DNA of 60,898 nt, taken from the NCBI GenBank assembly GCA_016191645.1, contig JACPVQ010000123.1, positions 1-60,898 of the forward strand, written 5' to 3'. The position numbers and the translations under genes were made by a program. The DNA is from Candidatus Solibacter usitatus (GTDB taxonomy: Bacteria > Acidobacteriota > Terriglobia > Bryobacterales > Bryobacteraceae). The notes beneath the pieces are model-generated. The model saw only the letters and a program-made list of their open reading frames with translations. It did not search any database and had not been told where the DNA came from. The first letter of the stretch is position 1; every line of letters begins with the position of its first letter. This document shows, piece after piece, positions 54,372 to 60,898 of the stretch.

Positions 54372-54960
54372 CGTACCTCCTTGCGATGACAACGCCGAAG
54401 ATCATGTGGACAATTCCGAAGCCGACCAACAGAAACCAGTTTCCCCACGAAGGAGGCGCGAACAGGCTTACTCCTCCCAGCCCGATGAAGAATGCCCCCA
54501 TCGCGGGAACAATCCGTGCTGAGAAGGCCCCGCCCGTCATTACGCCTGTGCCATAAAGCAGAAGCCAAATACCGGGCAATAGATCGGAATGACCGGTTGG
54601 AAAAAGTGCCGCGGTCAGCACGGCGCCGGCGAACAGCGGCGGCACAAAACTGAGCGCGAATTTGCGAGCGGGAGGATCCATGACGCTGGAACCGGCCGCC
54701 ACCGCTTTCCGGTGCATGGCGTAAAGGCCGATCGCGATTGCCAGGAGTGCTTCGCTGAGCCAGACGGACAGCCACTGGCGTTGATCCGTCTGAAATGCTG
54801 CGATGATGGCCGCGCAGATGGCGGTGCCGCCCATAATCGCACCACCCCAGCCCGGGACTGCCGTGAAGCTGCTGGCTCGCTCCATCGTTTCCCTGATGAA
54901 ACGGAGGTTCTCAATGGCGTGCTGCTGAATAGAAACGGGTTTTGGGGGCAGCGGCGACAT
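54364..54960 (-). CDS. Polytopic membrane protein cotranscribed with a wHTH regulator
   Basis: 198 residues, about six hydrophobic helices ([91 protein letters not shown]) after a soluble head (IQQHAIENLRFIRETMERAS). The head-plus-membrane layout is common in Acidobacteriota next to this regulator type. Function unknown; possibly a sensor or partner for the regulator. Confidence 0.72.
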   Translation of the reverse strand: MSPLPPKPVSIQQHAIENLRFIRETMERASSFTAVPGWGGAIMGGTAICAAIIAAFQTDQRQWLSVWLSEALLAIAIGLYAMHRKAVAAGSSVMDPPARKFALSFVPPLFAGAVLTAALFPTGHSDLLPGIWLLLYGTGVMTGGAFSARIVPAMGAFFIGLGGVSLFAPPSWGNWFLLVGFGIVHMIFGVVIARRYGG

Positions 54961-55008
54961 AGAGCCATTGTAAACGGGGTCAAGTACTTTGTAATGTAAA
55001 GTGGATGA

Positions 55009-56805
55009 CTAATGGCTGTGCCTTGGGATTTCCTTGGCCACCTCCCGATACTTGACGGCGAACTCAAGCACTGCTCCGGTCGATTGCTGGCTAACGTGCG
55101 CGCGGAACATTTCCTGCCAAGGTGTCTGGCTGGCAGGGATGTCGATTATCATTTTGGAACGGCGGCGCGCGATCTCCTCGTCGCTGATCAGAATATCGAC
55201 GCGCCGTGTATTGAGGTCCACATGAATCCTGTCGCCTGTTTGAAGGATGGCCAGATTACCTCCGACGCCTGACTCCGGCGATGCATTCAGGATGGAAGGA
55301 CTCGCCGAGGTGCCGCTTTGCCGGCCATCTCCAATGCAGGGCAACTGATTGACCCCCTGCTTGACGAGCGCGTCGGGGGGGAGCATGTTGACCACTTCGG
55401 CCGCACCGGGATAGCCCACGGGTCCGACGCCCCGGATGACCAGGATACAGGTTTCGTCGATTTCCAAGGCGGAATCATTGACGCGTTCGTGGTAATCTTC
55501 GGGCCCTTCGAAAACAATGGCCCGGCCCGTGAAGGTGTTTTCGCTGCCCGGCGTCGCCAGAAACCGCTTGCGGAATTCCGTACCGATCACCGATGTTTTC
55601 ACCAATGCGGAATCGAACAGATTGCCGCTGACGACGAGGAAACCGGCTTCTTCCATGAGCGGCTTGTCGTAGGTCCGGACCACTTTTTCATCCTGGCTGC
55701 GTGTATGCGTGTAGTTTTCCCCCATGGTCTTACCGTTGACGGCGAGCGCCGAGGTATGGATTTTTCCGGCCGCGATCAACTCGCCGATGACGGCGGGAAC
55801 CCCGCCCGCCAAATGGAACGTCTCGCCCAAATACTCGCCTGCCGGCTGGCAGTTCACCAGCAAGGGGATGTCGTGACCAACGGTTTCCCAGTCCTTGATG
55901 TCCAGGTCGACGCCGATATGACGGGCAATGGCGATGATGTGCGTGGGCGCGTTCGTCGATCCGCCGATGGCCGAATTGACGACGATCACATTCTCGAATG
56001 CTTCGCGGGTCAGAATTTTCGAAGGCGTAAGATCCTCGAGAACCATTTCGACAATGCGTCGGCCGGTGAGGTAAGCCATCTGTGTGCGCTCGCGGTATGG
56101 CGCCGGAATGGAGGCGCATCCCGGCAAGGACATGCCAAGCGCCTCCGCCAGCGAATTCATCGTGAGCGCAGTGCCCATCGTGTTGCAGTGACCCGGGCTG
56201 GGCACGCTCGACGCGACCATTTCAAAGAATTCCTGCAACGAAATCTCGCCTGCCGCGTGAAGACGGCGTGCTTCCCACACGGCCATTCCGGAACCGGCCA
56301 GCTGCCCCTTGAAATAGCTGTTCAGCATTGGACCGCCTGATAGTACAATCGACGGGATGTTTGTAGTAGCGGCGGCCATGAGGCATGCGGGAGTCGTTTT
56401 GTCACAGCCGGTGGTGAGGACGACGCCATCCAAAGGGTTGCCATGCAGGATTTCCACAAGGCCCATGTAGGCGAGGTTGCGATCGATGGCGGCCGTTGGG
56501 CGGCGGCAACTCTCCTGAATGGGATGCACGGGGAATACGAACGGAATACCTCCGGCATCGCGAATCCCATCGCGAATGCGCGACTCCAATTGCAGGTGGT
56601 GCCGATTGCAGGCGGAGATGTCGCTTCCGGTTTGAGCGATGCCGATAATGGGCTTGCCGCCCTGCATCTCCTCGCGCGTCAGCCCGTAGTTGGGGAAGCG
56701 CTCGATGTAAATGGAAGTCATCCCCGGGTTGCAGGGATTGTCGAACCAGCAGCGGCTGCGCAGCCGGCCGGCGCATTCGTTTTTTGCGGAGGAATAATTG
56801 CTCAT
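55009..56805 (-). CDS. IlvD/Edd-family sugar-acid dehydratase (xylonate/arabinonate-like)
   Basis: 598 residues from ATG 56805 (MSNYSSAKNECAGRLRSRCW). A 300-codon in-frame extension antisense to the next gene is rejected. Fe-S motifs CNRHH, TTGCDKTTPACLMAA and SPGHCNTMGTALTM; NPGMTSIYIERFPNYGLTRE is typical of the xylonate/arabinonate branch. It dehydrates pentonates or related acids. Only ~34% similar in motif context to the enzyme at 16437 by eye, so a different substrate is likely. Divergent from a secreted D-2-hydroxyacid dehydrogenase with 54 bases between. Confidence 0.82.
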   Translation of the reverse strand: MSNYSSAKNECAGRLRSRCWFDNPCNPGMTSIYIERFPNYGLTREEMQGGKPIIGIAQTGSDISACNRHHLQLESRIRDGIRDAGGIPFVFPVHPIQESCRRPTAAIDRNLAYMGLVEILHGNPLDGVVLTTGCDKTTPACLMAAATTNIPSIVLSGGPMLNSYFKGQLAGSGMAVWEARRLHAAGEISLQEFFEMVASSVPSPGHCNTMGTALTMNSLAEALGMSLPGCASIPAPYRERTQMAYLTGRRIVEMVLEDLTPSKILTREAFENVIVVNSAIGGSTNAPTHIIAIARHIGVDLDIKDWETVGHDIPLLVNCQPAGEYLGETFHLAGGVPAVIGELIAAGKIHTSALAVNGKTMGENYTHTRSQDEKVVRTYDKPLMEEAGFLVVSGNLFDSALVKTSVIGTEFRKRFLATPGSENTFTGRAIVFEGPEDYHERVNDSALEIDETCILVIRGVGPVGYPGAAEVVNMLPPDALVKQGVNQLPCIGDGRQSGTSASPSILNASPESGVGGNLAILQTGDRIHVDLNTRRVDILISDEEIARRRSKMIIDIPASQTPWQEMFRAHVSQQSTGAVLEFAVKYREVAKEIPRHSH

Positions 56806-56828
56806 GGGAAGAGACCATTCTAACCTGA

Positions 56829-56834
56829 TACAAT
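56829..56834 (+). promoter_or_regulatory. -10-like box for the 2-hydroxyacid dehydrogenase
   Basis: TACAAT in CTGATACAATCTTTTA, 26 bases before the ATG, in the short gap shared with the divergent dehydratase. No clear -35. Confidence 0.4.
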
Positions 56835-56859
56835 CTTTTATCTCTTGAAAGGAAAAACC

Positions 56860-57864
56860 ATGCTTCGCACTCTGATTCTTTTCGCGCTGGCCACGGCGGC
56901 GCTTTCGGCTCAGGTCAAGATTCTTGGCTGGAATATGTCTCCCGCCGATGTCAAGGACTATCAGGCTGTAACCGGCAAGGCCCGGATTGTCTCCGTAACG
57001 AAGGAAAACGTCATGAAGGAATTGGCGGATGCCGACGCCTTCATCGGTGAGATTACACCGCAGATGGTTCGTGCCGGAAAAAAACTGCGCTGGGTGCAAC
57101 TGCGCAGCGCCGGTGTGGAGCGGGTACTGCATCTTTCCGGAGGAAGCGATCTGCGGGATTCCCAAATTGTATTGACTAACAACCAGGTGGTGCAAGGACC
57201 GGAAATCGCCGACCACGCCATGGCGATGCTGCTTTCGTTGACGCGCAATATTCCGAATTTCATCGAGATGAGGAAAGGCGGAAAGTGGACTGCCCGGCGC
57301 GACAACCTTTTGGAATTGAACGGGCGGACCGCCGTAGTGATTGGCGTGGGTGGGATTGGATTCAACATTGCGATTCGCGCGTGGGCACATGGAATGAGAG
57401 TCATCGGCGTGGATCCCGAAGACATGCCTTACAATCCTTTCGTCAGCCGCTACGTGAAGCCGGATCAGTTGGACGAGGTGATCCCGTTGGCCGACGTGGT
57501 GTTTATTTCCGCGCCGCACACTCAGCTTAGCCATAAGATGATGGGTCCCAAGCAATTCGACCTCATGAAGAAGGATTCCTTTTTTATCGCCGTCAGCCGT
57601 GGAGGCATCTACGACTTGCCGGCTCTGGTCAAGGCTTTGGATTCGAAACGGCTTGCCGGCGCCGGGGTGGACGTCACCGATCCCGAGCCATTGCCGGAGG
57701 GCCACTCTTTATGGAAGTTCGATAACGCCATCATTACTCCGCATATTGCGGGACGCTCCGACAAGGACAATGCGCGCATGAACGATACCGTGAAGGCGAA
57801 TATCCAACGATTCGTTGACGGGAAGCCGCTCATCAATGTGGTGGACAAACAGAAGGGTTACTAG
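56860..57864 (+). CDS. D-2-hydroxyacid dehydrogenase with an N-terminal signal peptide
   Basis: 334 residues from ATG 56860 after GAAAGGAAAAACC. The first 18 residues (MLRTLILFALATAALSAQ) are a Sec signal peptide, odd for an NAD-dependent enzyme. The fold is otherwise normal: RWVQLRSAGVERV, NAD loop VIGVGGIGFNIAIRA, catalytic Arg in AVSRGGIYD, Glu in DVTDPEPLPEG and His in ITPHIAGRSD. Length fits the family with the signal added. If exported it would need a periplasmic cofactor, as in glucose-fructose oxidoreductase. Followed by a cytochrome c gene. Confidence 0.83.
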   Translation: MLRTLILFALATAALSAQVKILGWNMSPADVKDYQAVTGKARIVSVTKENVMKELADADAFIGEITPQMVRAGKKLRWVQLRSAGVERVLHLSGGSDLRDSQIVLTNNQVVQGPEIADHAMAMLLSLTRNIPNFIEMRKGGKWTARRDNLLELNGRTAVVIGVGGIGFNIAIRAWAHGMRVIGVDPEDMPYNPFVSRYVKPDQLDEVIPLADVVFISAPHTQLSHKMMGPKQFDLMKKDSFFIAVSRGGIYDLPALVKALDSKRLAGAGVDVTDPEPLPEGHSLWKFDNAIITPHIAGRSDKDNARMNDTVKANIQRFVDGKPLINVVDKQKGY

Positions 57865-57932
57865 CAGGTTTTCAATCCTCTGGTGTAGAATAAAGGAGAC
57901 GACTGGAATCGGCTACCCCTACAAAAAGGAAC

Positions 57933-58268
57933 GTGATTGTTAGCATGTTGAAGAAAGTGATCCCTGCTGGCGTTGTGGCTGTGCTCACCGCCAATCTATT
58001 GTCCGGGTTCCAAAAGGCGGACGCCGCCAAGGGCAAGGAGTTGTTTGAACAGTGTGGTGTCTGTCACAACGCCGATAGCACGGAAAAGAAGATGGGTCCC
58101 GGGCTCAAAGGCCTTTACAAAAAAGGGAAACTGACTAACGGTAAGCCCGTCAACGACGCGAATGTGAAGGCCGTTCTGAATGCGGGCGGAAACGGCATGC
58201 CAGCGTACGAGAGCATCCTCAGCGAAGAGGAAAAGGCTCACGTTTTGGCCTATCTGAAGACCCTGTAA
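57933..58268 (+). CDS. Mono-haem c-type cytochrome
   Basis: 111 residues. GTG 57933 is spaced 5 bases after AAGG; ATG 57945 is an alternative. Signal peptide up to LLSGFQKADA. Haem motif CGVCHN at ~47-51, then KMGPGLKGLYKKGKL and the axial Met in NGMPAYESILS. A small periplasmic electron carrier. TAGAAT at 57886 may be its -10 box. The placement after an exported dehydrogenase suggests it could take electrons from a periplasmic oxidation. Confidence 0.9.
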   Translation: MIVSMLKKVIPAGVVAVLTANLLSGFQKADAAKGKELFEQCGVCHNADSTEKKMGPGLKGLYKKGKLTNGKPVNDANVKAVLNAGGNGMPAYESILSEEEKAHVLAYLKTL

Positions 58269-58284
58269 GGTACTTTCACCTCTA

Positions 58285-58359
58285 GTCCCTATCGTCTAGC
58301 CCGGCCTAGGACATCGCCCTTTCACGGCGGTAACGCGGGTTCGAATCCCGCTGGGGACG
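58285..58359 (+). tRNA. tRNA-Glu (anticodon TTC)
   Basis: Acceptor stem GTCCCTA pairs with TGGGGAC; D-arm with TAGCCCGGCCTAGG; anticodon stem CGCC/GGCG around loop CTTTCAC; T-arm GCGGGTTCGAATCCCGC. Discriminator G and an encoded CCA follow (58360-58362). It charges glutamate for translation and for haem synthesis through hemA. Confidence 0.95.
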
Positions 58360-59455
58360 CCATTCTCTTGTCGGCGGCTACAGCCAAAGCCCCGACGAAT
58401 ATCACCCAACCCATGATCCCAAGCCTTTGCAGAGGATAATCAACAAGTGCGTGCAGCAATACGGCAGGTACGCCTATTGCCCAACGGATAGGCATGCACT
58501 TGATAGACAAATAGACTGCAAGTGCGGCGAAGACCGCGAGAAACAGGAGTCCACCTCCCGCGGCGAACTCCAAATAGTCGTTGTGGGCATGATTGACGAA
58601 GTGACCGCTGTCGAAGCTGGCAAAGCCAGGGTAGACGAGCGGGAAGCTACCAGCTCCGAAACCCATCAGGGGTGCAGCCAGAAACATGGCGAAAGCAGAA
58701 CCGGCCATCTCCAAACGGTACGGAAATGGGGCCGGCCCGAAAGCCTTGGCTGCGAGCAGTTCCCAGCCGAAGATCGCGACTGCCAGAAGCGGCACTGAAA
58801 CGAGGAGGCTCCGTCTGTTGGCGCGAGTTCCGAGAACCAGTAGTTCACACACGGCCAATGCAGATCCGGCGCGTGAACCTGTTGCGGCAATAGAGGCGAA
58901 AGAAAGGACCGCCGCCAGCCACCAAACCCACGCCGGCGTGCCAACCGCGGCAGAGGCTTTCCAAATGATGATTGGCATCATCAGCAAACTGAACGATGCC
59001 AGGTTGTTGCGGCTCAGGAAAGGCCCGACAGCATAAGGCTCCGGGCCCGGCCACATCCAGAAAATCTTACCGGATGATGTAAAGAACTGTGCCAACGCCA
59101 AGCCTGCGATCAGCGATCCTAGGGTTGCCAACCAATTGAGTACGGCGTCCTGTGAACCCGATAATGTTGCGATATAGGAAATGCCACACAGGGTAATCCA
59201 GTAGATGACGCCTTTCCCTGTTTCCAAAGGAACACTTGTTGCGCCACAAATCAACTGAGCCACACAAAGTGCCGCTATTAAAGAGAGGCCACCCAAAAAA
59301 TGATTCTCAGGTCGTCGGCCGATAACCACCATTACAAAGGCGGTAAGGATAATGACTAACTCCGCCACATACACCTGCATCGTAATAGGACACCAGAGAG
59401 TGAAGGTCGCGAAGGTGAGTGCGGCGAAGAGCGTCGCAAGGTTAGCGGAGAGCAT
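58322..59455 (-). CDS. O-antigen ligase-family membrane protein
   Basis: 377 residues, roughly ten transmembrane helices. The Wzy/WaaL-type loop contains SRNNLASFSLLMMPII and HFVNHAHNDYLEFAAGGG (the HNDYLE motif), with GSRAGSALAVCELL before it. It ligates or polymerises lipid-linked glycans at the periplasmic face. The last residues (MASPAGFEPALPP and stop) are the antisense of the tRNA-Glu 3' half, so the gene has no stop of its own. Overlaps the epimerase stop by 14 bases. Confidence 0.85.
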   Translation of the reverse strand: MLSANLATLFAALTFATFTLWCPITMQVYVAELVIILTAFVMVVIGRRPENHFLGGLSLIAALCVAQLICGATSVPLETGKGVIYWITLCGISYIATLSGSQDAVLNWLATLGSLIAGLALAQFFTSSGKIFWMWPGPEPYAVGPFLSRNNLASFSLLMMPIIIWKASAAVGTPAWVWWLAAVLSFASIAATGSRAGSALAVCELLVLGTRANRRSLLVSVPLLAVAIFGWELLAAKAFGPAPFPYRLEMAGSAFAMFLAAPLMGFGAGSFPLVYPGFASFDSGHFVNHAHNDYLEFAAGGGLLFLAVFAALAVYLSIKCMPIRWAIGVPAVLLHALVDYPLQRLGIMGWVIFVGALAVAADKRMASPAGFEPALPP

Positions 59456-60515
59456 GGCTGACCACCCGGCTCAAAGGTTGATCGGCGGAACGGACCGCCG
59501 AAGCGAACGCCGCCATCACTCTGGCATCCACTTCTCTCTGGGCGGCCAGACTGCCCGACGCCAGCAGGAATCTCTGGTTGTGGTAGATGGGCAGGTTGTA
59601 GTCGCGCACACTGCCGGAATGAATTGCATCGCAGATGCCCTGAACACCGTCTGCCAAGGTCGTTTCGCAGTGGAAACCCAGATCCCGTTCGATCTTGCGA
59701 AACGAAACCCGGTAGTTTCTTCGATCCGGGTTGTCGACATATTCCACTCTGGTTCCCGGGACGAGCTGTTGGATGACGTCAGCGACTTGAGACAACGTAA
59801 AATTCATGTTGGATCCTCCCAGGTTGAATATCTGGCCGCCGGCTAGTTTTGCCGGAGCATGAAGAGCCATGATAAAACCGTCGGCGGCGTCCGTGACATT
59901 AATAAAAGGACGCCACTGCTCACCGTTATAGATGGTGATGGATCCGCCTTGGCAGGCCCGTGCAGTCAATAGATTCACGGCTAAATCAAACCGGGGCCGG
60001 TAGGAGTGCCCAAAAACGGTCGCCAGTCTGAGAACAGTTGGATGGAACGAGCTTGACCCTTGCAGCAGCAGCGCTTCTTCGCCTTCGAGCTTGGTCCGCG
60101 CGTAAAGCGACAAAGGGTTTACAGCCGACTTTTCATCGACAACATACCCTGCTTCGCCATATACGCTACACGACGATGCAAACAGAAACCGCTCCACTCC
60201 ACAGCCGGCGGCAATCTCCGCAATCATACGGGTTGCCGAATAGTTGATCTCCCGTGCCGCGTGCCGGTCCTGCTCACAAGCCGGATCGCCGACAATGGCC
60301 GCAAGATGGATCACGGAACTAACTCCACGCATTGCGGCAACGACAGTTTGGAGGCTCCTGCAATCGCCGCGAACGACCTCGAAACGCGGGTCTTTAAAGA
60401 GGCTCCGGGTTGCGATTTCCCCATACAGAAACTTCTCAAGGACACGAACCTGGTGACCGGATTGCAGCAGCCTGCGGCAGATGATCGAGCCAATGTAGCC
60501 GCCCCCGCCAATCAC
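59442..60515 (-). CDS. NAD-dependent sugar epimerase/dehydratase (extended SDR), 5' end uncertain
   Basis: 357 residues from GTG 60515. The family's first strand clearly continues upstream (VENRAVLVIGGGGYIGS), so the real start lies beyond 60542, near or past the composition break. NAD loop GGGGYIGS, HLAAIVGDPACEQ, FASSCSVYGEAG with catalytic Ser, YARTKLEGE (Tyr-x-x-x-Lys), VLRLATVFGHSYRPRFD and EQWRPFINVTDAADG. It acts on a nucleotide sugar, supplying the O-antigen pathway. Product unknown. Confidence 0.85.
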   Translation of the reverse strand: MIGGGGYIGSIICRRLLQSGHQVRVLEKFLYGEIATRSLFKDPRFEVVRGDCRSLQTVVAAMRGVSSVIHLAAIVGDPACEQDRHAAREINYSATRMIAEIAAGCGVERFLFASSCSVYGEAGYVVDEKSAVNPLSLYARTKLEGEEALLLQGSSSFHPTVLRLATVFGHSYRPRFDLAVNLLTARACQGGSITIYNGEQWRPFINVTDAADGFIMALHAPAKLAGGQIFNLGGSNMNFTLSQVADVIQQLVPGTRVEYVDNPDRRNYRVSFRKIERDLGFHCETTLADGVQGICDAIHSGSVRDYNLPIYHNQRFLLASGSLAAQREVDARVMAAFASAVRSADQPLSRVVSHALR

Positions 60516-60584
60516 GAGAACAGCCCTGTTTTCAACGTCCGGTCGTCGAGCCTTTGAGGAAATGCAAACGGTAGTGGATCTTGA

Positions 60585-60898
60585 GTTAGACCTCTTTCGC
60601 CACTGTCACAGAAAGTTGTGACCAATAAAAAAGTTGAAGATGAAAAACAAGAGGCTATTTTTAAATCAACTTTGTTGATTGTTCTAAATGCCTTGTGTAA
60701 TTTCTTACTTAAACTTCCAATGACAATAAACTCAATTTTTGAATTTATTGTTAGTGTAAGTTATTTTGAACAATATTTAGTCTCTTATGAAGATTTAAAT
60801 TATTTTTTATATTTTATGGAAGAACTTAATGGTGGGGAATTTTTTGAAAATCTTTGCAATTTCCTCTATTTTTTGTCTCTTTCGCTTAATTTTGTGTT
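60585..60898 (+). other. AT-rich, eukaryote-like segment with a 7TM-receptor-like open frame; probable chimeric join
   Basis: From about 60,590 base composition changes abruptly from GC-rich to strongly AT-rich. One plus-strand frame stays open from 60585 to the window end: VTNKKVEDEKQEAIFKSTLL, then LIVLNALCNFLLKLPMTINS, and near the end CNFLYFLSLSLNFV. Helix-loop-helix spacing resembles TM6-TM7 of an invertebrate peptide-type GPCR. Not bacterial in look. Likely contamination joined by the assembler. Identity is inference. Confidence 0.6.

Noticed and set aside
56806-57705. 300-codon N-terminal extension of the second dehydratase
   Set aside because: It lies antisense to the 2-hydroxyacid dehydrogenase and has no family similarity.
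58322-58362. GFEPALPP tail as a functional C-terminus of the ligase
   Set aside because: It is the complement of the tRNA T-arm and acceptor stem, a known source of spurious protein ends.

Overview
The window reads as one chromosomal stretch of a GC-rich, Gram-negative soil-type bacterium, most likely an Acidobacteriota of the Solibacter/Bryobacter group. This is an inference from gene content: four very large Oar-like TonB-dependent receptors with a carboxypeptidase-regulatory N-domain and no SusD partner, many secreted sugar- and sulfate-ester hydrolases with Sec or Tat signals, and the order ffh-rpsP-KH-rimM-trmD-rplS-rnhB. The last ~300 bases (from about 60,590) do not belong: they are AT-rich, have eukaryote-like coding and look like a chimeric join.

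Layout. (1) 1-16,359, minus strand: a tightly packed carbohydrate-uptake operon (BNR/sialidase-like protein; receptor fused to a beta-propeller protein; double alpha/beta-hydrolase of glucuronoyl/acetyl-xylan esterase type; second receptor; second propeller protein; propeller-PHP protein broken by an amber codon). Most genes are joined by stop-N-start spacing. (2) 16,437-31,716: a sugar-acid dehydratase divergent from that operon, a third receptor, decayed gene remnants, a metzincin-type protease with ASH repeats, a Tat-exported sulfatase and a divergent fourth receptor. (3) 31,737-33,380: a scarred interval with a HicB/short HicA pair, a broken copy of the start of ffh joined to the tail of a lost receptor paralogue, and a DUF433/DUF5615 pair. 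(4) 33,234-37,768: SRP and ribosome/tRNA maturation operon. (5) 37,830-41,113: a polysaccharide cassette (wecB, polyprenyl-phosphate sugar transferase, small membrane protein) bracketed by two direct copies of a palindromic repeat. (6) 41,130-46,714, minus: haem operon hemX/ccsA-like, hemA, hemC, cobA-hemD fusion, esterase. (7) 46,837-48,859: SDR and a single-ring Clp-type AAA+ protein. (8) 48,866-53,280, minus: GH106 rhamnosidase-like and FG-GAP proteins. (9) 53,308-54,960, minus: membrane protein, wHTH regulator, uppS. (10) 55,009-58,268: second sugar-acid dehydratase, a D-2-hydroxyacid dehydrogenase with a signal peptide, and a cytochrome c. (11) 58,285-60,5xx: tRNA-Glu, O-antigen ligase and NAD-dependent epimerase.

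How the genes fit together. Regions 1, 2 and 8 form a scavenging outfit for decorated plant or microbial polysaccharides: ester, sulfate and rhamnose removal outside the cytoplasm, uptake through large outer-membrane receptors, and sugar-acid dehydration inside. Regions 5, 9 and 11 serve cell-envelope glycan assembly.

The most notable novelty is a modular palindromic element of about 135-154 bp, seen three times. One copy has welded a receptor gene and a propeller gene into a single 1,696-codon frame, removing the receptor's C-terminal beta-signal. Other items are the receptor/ffh duplication scar, two amber-interrupted genes, a short HicA, an O-antigen ligase that stops inside an antisense tRNA gene, and the chimeric right end.
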